Part shown: positions 27,101-39,100 of the stretch, one piece after another
How positions within the stretch are numbered: the stretch's first letter is position 1
How the letters are laid out: every line of letters starts with the position of its first letter
Source of the DNA: Sinonovacula constricta
Lineage: Eukaryota; Mollusca; Bivalvia; Cardiida; Solecurtidae
DNA length: 64,000 nucleotides
Direction of reading: 5' to 3'
Assembly: GCA_007844125.1 (NCBI GenBank)
Contig: CM017557.1
Span: forward strand, 62,820,174 to 62,884,173
Program-made: the position numbers and the translations under genes
The notes under the pieces: model-generated
The model's input: only the letters and a program-made list of their open reading frames with translations
The model's database searches: none
Told to the model about the DNA's origin: nothing

Positions 27101-30100
27101 CTTGGATGAGTTCATAACTGGGTCACGAGGGGTCAATAAGTAGGTCAGTAGGTTGAATCTTAGAAAAAGCTTGCGAACACACTAGAGACCACATTTATAG
27201 CCCAATCTTGGCCAAATTTGATCAGAATGTTTGTCTGCATGAAATCATGGATGAGTTCATTATTGGGTCACGCGGGGTCAAAAAGTAGGTCACTATGTCA
27301 AATCTTAGCTAAAGCTTGTGAACACACTTGAGGCCCCATTCAAAGCCTAATCTTCACCAAACTTGATCAGATTGTTTGTCTGCATCAAATCTTGGATGAT
27401 TATATTATTGGGTCATGTGGGGTCAAAAAGTATGTCACATTTTAGAAAAACCTTGTGAAAACACGTAAGAGGCCACATTTATGGCCCAATCTTCACCAAA
27501 CTTGGACAGCATGTTTGCCAGTATGAAATCTTACATATGTTATGAAGTGAGTTATGTGGATTCAGTAGGTTACTTAGTAAAATTCTAGAAAATTTTACCA
27601 ACTAAGTGGCCACACTAATGGTCCAATCTTCACTAAGATTTCTAAAGTAAATAACTCTTAATTACTTGATGCCAGATTTGAACCTACTAAAAGCCTGTGT
27701 CATCAGATGAGCGATTAAGGGCCATCATGGCCCTCTTGTTTTAACTTTAGATACTTTCTGATTGACATGCTTCTTTCTATAGAGAAAATGTTTCAAAATC
27801 TTTCTTATCGTGTAATGAATATTGACCTTTGATGCTATATAAACATTGTAAACATGGTCTGAAAAAAAGTGGTATAAATTTGTACGGACCGTATAATGTC
27901 TTATGTTTAAATCTGCCTTTTGCAATAATTTTTTTTGTTATTCTCTTTCTTTTCAGAACATTGTTTTGCGACACTTGTATGTGTTACTGGGCTACAACCA
28001 GTCAGAGAAATCCTTTAGTGTGCCTCCTTACAAATTGAGGTCAGTTAAATGTTTATAAATTCTACATTTTGGCTGGTGTTGAAAGTTTTTTTTATTCAAA
28101 TATATTGCTTAAAGGGAGACTTTACTTTAAGGTTGGATGAATACAAAATATGTACACAACGGAAGTAGGACTGACACAGATGAAAACATAAGCAGGCATC
28201 TAGAAAACAGCCCATTTCTGATGGCTGAAGGAATATAAAACATGGTTAAAATGAAACTCAGTATTTCCACAGTAAGAAGGAAATACACTCAAAATTGCAC
28301 TTAACCTGTTAAAGATATTTATTTTTGTCAGATATTTATTTTTGTCTTGTCCACCTTTAACACTAATTTATAGATGTCAGGAGATGGCTAAAATGGAGTA
28401 TATTGTTTTGAAGTTTGGAATGTCATGTATTAATTGTTATTGTTTCTGGTTTCAGGACATCAGCTGTTTTCAATGCCTACATGACAGGTGCCCCATTTGT
28501 AAGTTAAACATCTTGTGTATTTGATATTTGAATGTATTTGAATATTAAAAACAGGTAATAAATAAGTTCATAATAAGAGTTTAGTACAAATCAACATGTG
28601 CATGAAGTTTTTATCTTTTTAAAGTAACAACTTGCTAAAGGACCACCCACTACTTTTTTCCAGAACCTGAATGCAAATAAATTAATAGATTTATATCTTC
28701 TCATCATGTTATTTTTTTTTTTTGCTGTTTGTTTTTTTCTTCTGTTTTTTTTCTTATCATATTACCATATATGTATTTTTTGGTGTTATATTGTAAGTCT
28801 TGAATTAGGCAACCATTGTTTGTCTGAGTGAGTATTTGATTGGTTACTAAAGCTTCCTTTTAACATGTGTATTATAAAGTATAATATATTTTTTCAGGTG
28901 TTGGATCGTAACTTTGAGTTGGGCAACAAGATCCTGCCAATCACCTTGCTGTTGCTACAGTATGGCCCCTCTCCACAAAGATATGCCAGCGACACCCAGC
29001 CCCCAAACTACACCCTTTGGTACCTGGAACCTCATACTCGCGTTTCATGGCTTCATACACTTCTTGTCATACTGTACAAGGTAGGGATGAGATATTGTGT
29101 CTCATGGCTTTATAAATATGCTCCTGGTCATACTGTACAAGGTAGGTATGAGATATTGTGTCTCATGGCTGTATGAATACACTTCTGGTCATACTGTACA
29201 AGGTAGGTATGAGATATTATGTCTCATCAGTTCATACACTTCTGGTCATACTGTACAAGGTAGGTATGAGATATTGTGTCTCATGGCTGTATGAATACAC
29301 ATCTGGTCATACTGTACAAGGTAGGTATGAGATATTGTGTCTCATGGCTTCATACACTTCTGGTCATACTGTACAAGTTAGGTATGAGATATTGTGTCTC
29401 ATGGCTTCATACACTTCTGGTCATACTGTACAAGGTAGGTATGAGATATTGTGTCTCATGGCTGTATGAATACACATCTGGTCATACTGTACAAGGTAGG
29501 GATTTGATATTGTGTCTCATGACTTCATACACTTCTGGTCATACTGTACAAGGTAGGTATAAGATATTGTGTCTCATGGCTTCATACACTTCTGGTCATA
29601 CTGTACAAGGTAGGTATGAGATATTGTGTCTCATGGCTTCATACACTCCTGGTCATACTGTACAAGGTAGGTATGAGATATTGTGTCTCATGGCTGTATG
29701 AATACACTTCTGGGCAAACTGTACAAGGTAGGGATGAGATATTGTGTCTAATGGCTTCATTCACTCCTGGTCATACTGTACAAGGTAGGTATGAGATATT
29801 GTGTCTCATGGCTTCATACCCTCCTGGTCATACTGTACAAGGTAGGTATGAGATATTGTGTCTCATGGCTGTATAAATACACTTCTGGGCATACTGTACA
29901 AGGAAGAGATGAGATAGTACAAAGAATTTTTGGTGAACTTGGTTTAACTGTCTTGACTAGAAATACTGATGTGATTGTTGTTGACTTATGCCTGTTTCTA
30001 GTTTCTAGCAATTTTTAATATATTACTGTTAAATATATTTTAAAGTGTTCATAGTAACATGTCATATTTTTCATATTATCTTTTTGGAACAAGAATATAT

Positions 30101-33100
30101 TCACATCATCCCATGAAATCTGGACAAAGTTGAGAACCAATATAGCTTTGATAGTAGTGTTTTCTGTACCAGAACTTACTTGATTTTATCTCGAGAAATC
30201 TTGATAAAACTTCTTAGTATGCCCATTGATGACATGATCCTTAAAGTTTGGGAATCTTGTTGAAGTACTGAAAGTAATGAAAATCATTTCATACAAACTT
30301 GAAAGAGGTAATCAATTTAACACAAAATTTCACTTTTTAAAATAACTAGCAAAATCATAAAATCATTTTATACAAACTTTAAAGAGGTAATCAATTCAAC
30401 ACAAAATTTCACTTTTTTTAATTTAACTCGCAAAATCATAAAATGAAATCTAGATTATCAATGATAATTTCATAACTGCGCTGTATCTACTATTTCAGTA
30501 CCAAATCAACACATCTCCAGTGTCAGCTATTGTACAGACTCTGGTGCGTATTGTTGTCAACACCATAGAAGCCCAGCACCATCACTGTAAGATACTTCTG
30601 GATGATGCCATGCCCCCACCCACACCTACTCTACAGAGAAATAAAGGTATAGTCCATTGATAGGTATAAAGTTGATTCTGTTGCAACAATTTAAAGCATT
30701 GAGTTTGATACATTCCATCCCCAACCTACAGAGGAATAAAGGTATGGCCCATTGATAGGTATACATCTGGTTTGAGCGCAGCAATATAAAACTTTGAGTT
30801 TGACTTCTATCCATTCCCCAACCTACAGAGAAGTAAAGGTTATAGCCCATTGATAGGTATAAGGCTGGTTTGAGCACAACAATATAAAACTTAGAGTTAG
30901 ACTACTATCCCATCTCAGCCTACAGAGAAATAAAGGTTAGCCCAATGATAGGTATAAATCTGATTTGAGCACAACAATATAAAACTTTGAGTTTGACTAC
31001 TATCCCGTCCAAGCCTACAGAGAAATAAAAGATAGGAAATTGATAGGTATAAAGTTGATTTGGGGGCAATTATGTAAAGCTGTGAGTTTGACTTATTTTC
31101 CATCAGAAGCTTACAGAGGAATAAAGATTTGGAACACTGGTGGGGAGAAAATAATTTTGCTCTGAGGATATGAAACTTTTGAGGCAGCCAAAAAGCATGT
31201 TGACTGTACAGAGGAATTGTCAGATCACTGATAGGGTCTGTTTGGTTTCCTTGGGAGTGAGGTTGTAAGGCTTTGAATTGGGAGTTAGGTTGTAAGGCTT
31301 TGAATTGAAAGTGAAGTTGTAAGGCTTTGAATTGGGAATGAGGTTGTAAAGGCTTTGAATTTAAAAGTAAAGTTATAAGACTTTGAATTGGGAGTGAGCT
31401 TGTAAGGCTTTGAATTGGGAGTGAGCTTTGTAAGGCTTTGAATTGGGAGTGAGCTTGTAAGGCTTTGAATTGGGAGTGAGGTTGTAAGGCTTTGAATTGA
31501 GAGTGAGGTTGTAAGGCTTTGAATTTGAAGTGAAGTTGTAAGGCTTTGAATTTGAAGTGAGGTTGTAAGGCTTTGAATTGAGAGTGATGTTGTAAGGCTT
31601 TGAATTGAGAGTGTAGTTGTTAGGCTTTGAATTGAGAGTGAAGATGTAAGGCTTTAAATTGGGAGTGAGGTTTTTAGGCTTTGAATTGAGAGTGAGGTTG
31701 TAAGGCTTTGAATTGAGAGTGAGGTTGTAAGGCTTTGAATTGAGAGTGAGGTTGTATGGCTTTGAAATGAGAGTAAAGTTGTAAGGCTTTGAATTGGGAG
31801 TGAGGTTGTAAGGCTTTGAATTGAGAGTGAGGTTTTAAGGCTTTGAATTGAGAGTGAGGTTGTAAGGCTTTGAATTGAGAGTGTAGTTGTTAGGCTTTGA
31901 ATTGAGAGTGAAGTTGTAAGGCTTTGAATTGAGAGTGTAGTTGTTAGGCTTTGAATTGAGAGTGAGGTTGTTAGGCTTTGAATTGAGAGTAAAGTTGTAA
32001 GGCTTTGAATTGGGAGTGAAGTTGTAAGGCTTTGAATTGAGAGTAAAGATGTAAGGCTTTGAATTGAGAGTGAAGTTGTAAGGCTTTGAATTGAGAGTAA
32101 AGATGTAAGGCTTTGAATTGAGAGTGAAGATGTAAGGCTTTGAATTGAGAGTGAAGATGTAAGGCTTTGAATTGAGAGTGAGGTTGTTAGGCTTTGAATT
32201 GAGAGTCAGGTTGTTAGACTTTGAATTGAGAGTAAAGTTGTAAGGCTTTGAATTGGGAGTGAGGTTGTAAGGCTTTGCATTGGGAGTGAGGTTGTAAGGC
32301 TTTGAATTGAGAGTGAGGTTGTAAGGCTTTGAATTGAGAGTGAGGTTGTAAGGCTTTGAATTAAGAGTGAGGTTGTAAGGCTTTGAATTGAGAGTGAAGT
32401 TGTAAGGCTTTGAATTGAGAGTGAGGTTGTAAGGCCTTGAATTGAGAGTGAGGTTGTAAGGCTCTGAATTGGGAGTGAGGTTGTAAGGCTTTAAATTGAG
32501 AGTGAGGTTGTAAGGCTTTGAATGGAGAGTCAGGTTGTAAGGCTTTGAATTGAGAGTGAAGTTGTAAGGCTTTGAATTGGGAGTGAGGTTGTAAGGCTTT
32601 AATTGAGAGTGAGGTTGTAAGGCTTTGAATTGAGAGTGAGGTTGGAAAGACTTTGAATTGGGAGTGAGGTTGTAAGGCTTTGAATTGAGAGTGAAGTTGT
32701 AAGGCTTTGAATTGGGAGTGAGGTTGTAAGGCTTTGAATTCAAGTTTTGCCGATCTTTACCATAAATGGAAATAAATGTTGGCCAACTGATAGTATAACT
32801 GTAGTAGACTTGATAAAAAATTGTTAAACTTAATATTGGAGTTTAAGCCCAACACCCAAACTTTAGTGAAGTAAAGCTTCATCTTACTTTTTGTTAAAGG
32901 CGGTATCCGACAGTTTGATATCTAATAGATGTAACAATATCTGACTTCTGTTTGGGGTATTTGTGCATAATTTCTGCAGAAACAGTCATATTTTAGTCTA
33001 AGCTTTGGCGATTTTCAACTGTATCTCAATTTTAGGGCCGTTAAACTCATTTAAACTTAAAATGTTAATACTTTTCAAATCTATAACTAAGAGCGATTGG

Positions 33101-36100
33101 GATTTCTGCTTATAATAGGAATCGACGTCACAGCAGATGACGTAGATGAGCTAAAACATAAGTGGTCACATGGTTTTCTTAGTTTAAAAATACTAACTGT
33201 GCAGTGTGGCTCAGATAGGAAATAAATGTTTGTATTGATGATTATGGCGCTATGGATCACTTTTCAGACAAGTGTAGGTCATCAATAAACAACAATTTGC
33301 GAGATATATTCAGGTAACAATAGTTTATGAAGATGTTTAATGAAAATACTTTTGGTCCAAGTTGTCAAATACCACCTTTAAGTTAATGTAGAAAAGGTTA
33401 ATGCAGAACTTAAATTGTTAAGACTTAGGAGTTAATGATATCTTTGATCATTCTCCTTGTAAGATTTATCTGGTTAATGCATTGCCACTAGCCCCACATA
33501 CAGCATATAGTAAGATGAATAAAGATATAGTTCACTGATGCAAAATCTCAAGCTTATAAGGTCATGCCAACTACAGGTTTTAAAGTGTTAGCAAACATAT
33601 TTTTCAGTTTTATTTCAAGAATCTTTCTTTCATCTAGCTCAACTTGTTTGATAATTGTAGGCTCATTCATAACATGTTTATGACAGTGAAAATCCACTGT
33701 TCCTAGCCCAAAGGGAAATAATCCCATTTACAAATCATACCTAATTATTAAAGGGAGATAACAACTATTTCAAGAAAACAAACAAAAAACTCTTGATTTT
33801 AATTTATTTTTATTGATGCCAATATCTTTAGCAAGTTGTGCATATATTTTGGAAAAGAACTTAATATTTTAGGATATTGTAACACAATTTTTAAACAAAA
33901 ATATTTCAAATATTTAATTTTTAACCTGTCTGATAGTCAAACATGAATTTCTATATAGTTGATACATGTGCACTATGGGGTCATGCCTTAAACTAATGAG
34001 TAAGGAAAATAATGGTTCTGTTGGAGAACAGAACTCAGACTATCATGTCTGGAGAATATCTGGAGAGGCACAGGTCGCCCCAGGGGAGACCCACCTACTT
34101 TTGTGGGACTCCTAGGTGTTGTGATCTTGCCTGATCAAATAACAATCAAATAATGAATATGTTTGGTGTTTGCTTATGTCAGTAATTAACCTAATTTCAA
34201 GTCATCTAATAGAGCTATGTTGTGCAGTTGTCATTCAGTCTCAAGCTTTTTCTTCAAAGTATAACCGTCTTCAAAGTATAACAGAAAATTTTAAGTCTAA
34301 GCTCGTAGAAAAACACAAGGTTATGATGACGTCCAACTAATTTTTTCAAAGAAGGCTGAAGTCAAATGTGTGGCTAGAACCACTGGTGCACCACAGGCTT
34401 ACTATTTTTAGAAATTACTTTTCAATACTTTTTTCACAGATTCTGCTAAGATCAGTATCAGTGACCTTGAGAACATCCTAGAGACGGAGACGCCCCCTCA
34501 AAGTCCCCCAGCAACCAGTGTAGGGGAGATATCTATAGATATCTCAAACAATGTAGACTCTCCAGCAGTGAGGTACAAAAAGAAGAGCGATTCAGAGAGG
34601 GACCGCAAACGAACACCATCTCCATTAGAGAAGATACAGAATGGTAGGTCGTGTTTTAAGTAGTGTTTGGTAGGTCGCGTTTTAAGTAGTGTTACATCTC
34701 AAATAGTTTTTTTTTTCCTAGTTTGTTTTTTTATCTAGTTTACCATGTAACATGACAGCACCCATGAATATTTGCAAATATGTAAAGAGAGCAATTGTTT
34801 GTGATTAACTCTCGAAAACGGCAATTTGCCGAAAATTTAAGTGTGAGCATTTTAAGAAAAATGTTACTCTACAATTGTTTATGGAACATTTTACAACATT
34901 GTGTTTTTGATACAGTTTAAGGTGACCTTATTTTTCCAGCCCAGTAAGTGTTCTTTATTGTTTTCTCAGATCATGAAGTACATATTTTTTCAGCAAGTTT
35001 ATTAATAGGTAAATGAGTACATATTTGTACTTTTAGGGTGGACATTGCTAAGCATTTAAGTTAGGATTTTATAACTTTCAGTTTCTACATTTTTTCTAGA
35101 CCCATTTTGTGTCAAAATTATAATTTCTTCCTGTTGACCTACAATATGTCATTTAAAGTCTTCCACCACCAGTATTATGTTAAAGTTGCCTTTATTATTC
35201 TTTATTTTCAGAGATGGCCAGTACAGGGCGACGATACAGACAGAGGAAGCCACGCAAACTAGTCCATTACCTGGATACTGAAGAAGACACTGGTGCAAAT
35301 ACACAGGTGGGTGCTGGCTATGTTCCGTTTCTTGTTTGTTAGTAATTAGTTCTTTTGCTTCTTGTTTTTATCCGGTTTTATCTTTGTTAAGTCTCGATAA
35401 ACATCCCTATGGCCAGTGGCAAGAATTCAGAAGGTTTCAAACTACAAAAAGCAATTACCATTAAGTGCAACAAACAGATTTGTTCAGACTAAAAGTGATT
35501 AATATCACTAAATCCTGTCATGCCTACACTCAATATTTGTATAGATTTGGGTCCTAAATTTCTTGTTTTCTTTGTGCATTTTGTGATTTGAATAATACCC
35601 TTGTAAGGGTCTCATGCATGTGAACTGTTTCTGAGTCCAAGAAGGGGGGATTTTAACTTGGGAGATTTGTTATTTTCATATAAACAAAAAAGGAAGTTTT
35701 CTGTTTCCAAGTAGGGAGATTTTCAGAAAATGTGTAAAACACTCCTCATTTTCAAATAGTTTTGAACCTTAAAAATGTATTTAAGCCTTTAAAATTTTAC
35801 TTATAGATGATAGGGGTTTTCAACTAAAGACTTAACATATCAACTGTTCACTTCCTGTGTAAAAATCTGTTCTCAGGATGTTTTTTACCTGTATTCAGGT
35901 AATACTTCCCTGTGCAATATGTAGTAACTAGTTTAAAAGTGGTATTGGACAGTTTCAACCAATTTCCTATCTCTCAAGCAACCATATAATAACATACTTT
36001 TACCTGAAAAGATCCCATGAAAATGCTGCCATTTGATATATAAGTAAATCATGCAAGTAAAGCATAACGCCCCTGTTGTCACTACAAAAAGATATTTCCT

Positions 36101-39100
36101 ATCCGAGCAATGTTACACAGCTAGCTATTTTTTAAACTCAGAAATCTACTAGACAATTTACTTTTGAGATCAAGCTATTTTTTAAACTCAGAAATCTACT
36201 AGACAATTAACTTTTGAGATCAAGCTATTTTTTAAACTCAGAAATCTACTAGACAATTAACTTTAGAGATCAAGCTATTTTTTAAACTAATAAATCTACT
36301 AGACAATTTACTTTTGAGATCACGTTATGATCATCCGAGTTATAAGCTCTGACATTGATAACTAATTTTAGCTGAAAACTGAAAATAATGGATCTTTATA
36401 GTGACATATTTCATGATTAGTACTGTCTAACAATTGAGGTAACATTATAAACTGCCTTTATTTAATCAAAGGTCTGTTTATGCAGCAGTTATGTAAAAGT
36501 TCCCTGGAACCCGCTTAACTCTTTTGTTCATGCATATACCATTTGACGCCTTTGTAAAGCAGTCACAATTATTCCTTTTATCTTCAGCATCATCAACACA
36601 ACTAAGGGTTCATTTGTGGACTAGTTGAAATCTAGCTTATATAATTATATACTGAAAATGCCTGTATTTAAAACTGTTTCAAAGAAAATCAACAAAATCA
36701 AGTGAATTTTTAAATTCTATACATTTACTACGAATGAAAGGGTTAAGATGTTGCTACATGTAAAAGATATAGACAAACTGTCGGATACTACCTTTGATCT
36801 AAAGAGCACATAAAGTCAGCCCCTGGAACTCAAAAACGGTTGAAAATTTTCATCACTTACATATGGGTGCTTGTAACTTTTACCCTTCAGAACGTTTCTA
36901 AGAATTTGAAAGATTGTTGTTCTATCCTACATTTCCTCCCATCTCTATGTTTCAGCCTGTTCCAGTAGAACCAGTGAAGGAACGCCCTCTCAGTGTGGAG
37001 ATGAAGATGGAAGAACAGTTACAGCAGTTTGAGGAAGGTGTAGAACACAGAACAAGGGCAGAGGACACCTCTCAGAAGTACGGCATACAACAAGGGAAAT
37101 TAATAATTCTGAGAGTGGGGGATATTTTCATGATTTCTTAACATACTTTCAAAACTGCATCCAAATATTCATTACATAATTTCCAAATGATCTTTGCAAA
37201 TTTATAACAATTATTGATGATAAACTGACATAAATCAAAATAGACTTATTCTTGTTGTGCTGCGTCATGCTCGACTACATGTTATCATCGAAACCCTCTC
37301 AGGCATAGTTGTTGTTCTCCATTTTCCATATTTTAGAATCTTTCAGAATATAACTGCTTTATATTGAGTAAAAACAAGGGAACAGGTGTGTTGAAAAATA
37401 TACAGTTTTATTATATTTGTTTCAGAATTTCAGTTATCTCCTTATATACACACTTTTCATGATGGAAAATACAATATTATATAGTGTCTGAACACTTCAA
37501 GGGTGTCAATTTACAGTTTTAAAGTTAAACCAGGACATGAAAAACCAAATCCATAAAAAATAGAAGTGGTGTAGCTTCCTGTTTCATGTTCAAGCAAATA
37601 TAAGGCAAGTCTCAAGACTCTCCCTAAGTCAAGATATGAAGTAAATATAAGAGTTGGTCTAAGACTGTCCCCATGTCAGGATATCAATTAAATGTCAGGA
37701 AAGGTCTAAGACTGGCCCTATGTCAGGATATCAATTAAATATAAGGCCAGGTCAAAGACTGTCGCTATGTCGGGATATCAATTAAATATAAGGGTAGGCC
37801 CAAGACTGTCCCTGTGTCAAGATATCAATTAAATATAAGGCCAGGTCCAAGAGTGTCCCTAAGTCAGTATATCAATTGAATGTAAGGGTAGGCCCATGAC
37901 TGTCCCCATGTCAGGATATCAATTAAATATAAGGGGAGGCCCAAGACCGTCCCTGTGTCAAGATATCTATTAAATATAAGAGCAGGTCCAAGACTGTCCC
38001 CATGTCAGGATATCAATTAAATGTAAGGGTAGGTCTAAGACTGTCCCTAAGTCGGGATATCAATTAAATATAAGGGTAGGCCCAAGACTGCTCCTGTGTC
38101 AGGATATCAATTAAATATAAGTGCAGGTTCAAGACTGTCCCTGTGTCAGGATATCAATTAAATATAAGTGCAGGTTCAAGACTGTCCCTGTGTCAGGATA
38201 TCAATTAAACATAAGGGTAGGCCCAAGATTTTACCTATGTCAGGATATCAAGTTAATATAAGGGCAGGTCCAAGACTGTTCCTGTGTCAGGATATCAATT
38301 AAGTATAAGTGCAGGTCCAAGACTGTCCCTGTGTCAGGATATCAATTAAATATAAGGGCAGGTCCAAGACTGTCCCTGTGTCAGGATATCAATTAAGTAT
38401 AAGTGCAGGTCCAAGACTGTCCCTGTGTCAGGATATCAATTAAACATAAGGGTAGGCCCAAGATTGTCCCTATGTCAGGATATCAAGTAAATATAAGGGT
38501 GGTCCCAAGATTGTCCCTGTGTCAGGATATCAATTAAACATAAGGGTAGGCTCAAGATTGTCCCTGTGTCAGGATATCAATTAAATATAAGGGCAGGTCC
38601 AAGATTGTCCCTGTGTCAGGATATCAATTAAACATAAGGGTAGGCCCAAGATTGTCCCTGTGTCAGGATATCAATTAAACATAAGGGTAGGCCCAAGATT
38701 GTCCCTATGTCAGGATATCAATTAAATATAAGTGCAGGGCCAAGACTGGAAGGTGTTCATGGCATTCCCTCTACAATAAAAGCTGCACTATCACTGCTTC
38801 AAGTAGACAGCGTTTCCTGATAGCTGGAAGATTGTTGGTAGGATGATTAACTCTCAAAGATAGTTCCATTATCAATTACCTCCCTTGCTGTAGGATTGAC
38901 ACGATGACAGATGGCTCTAGCAGCACTGGGAAGGAAGGGGGAACCAGCATCTCCGAGACAAGCAAAGAAGGGGCCATGTCAGAAACCAGCAAGGAGGGGG
39001 GAATGTCTGAGGATATCGAGAGTGCAGAAGATAGTGAGAAAACACAGACCACTTCAGATGCTGAGGAGGATCCATCACTGTCCGAGAGTAAGATAGACAT

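Noticed and set aside
29097..29876. Series of overlapping + strand ORFs (VILYKVGMRYCVSW-type)
   Set aside because: They are readings of duplicated exon 26 ends and donors. Correct splicing at 29080 excludes them from the protein.
31835..32743. 302-codon minus-strand ORF as a real gene
   Set aside because: Purely repetitive, inside an intron of UNC79; kept only as a low-interest finding.
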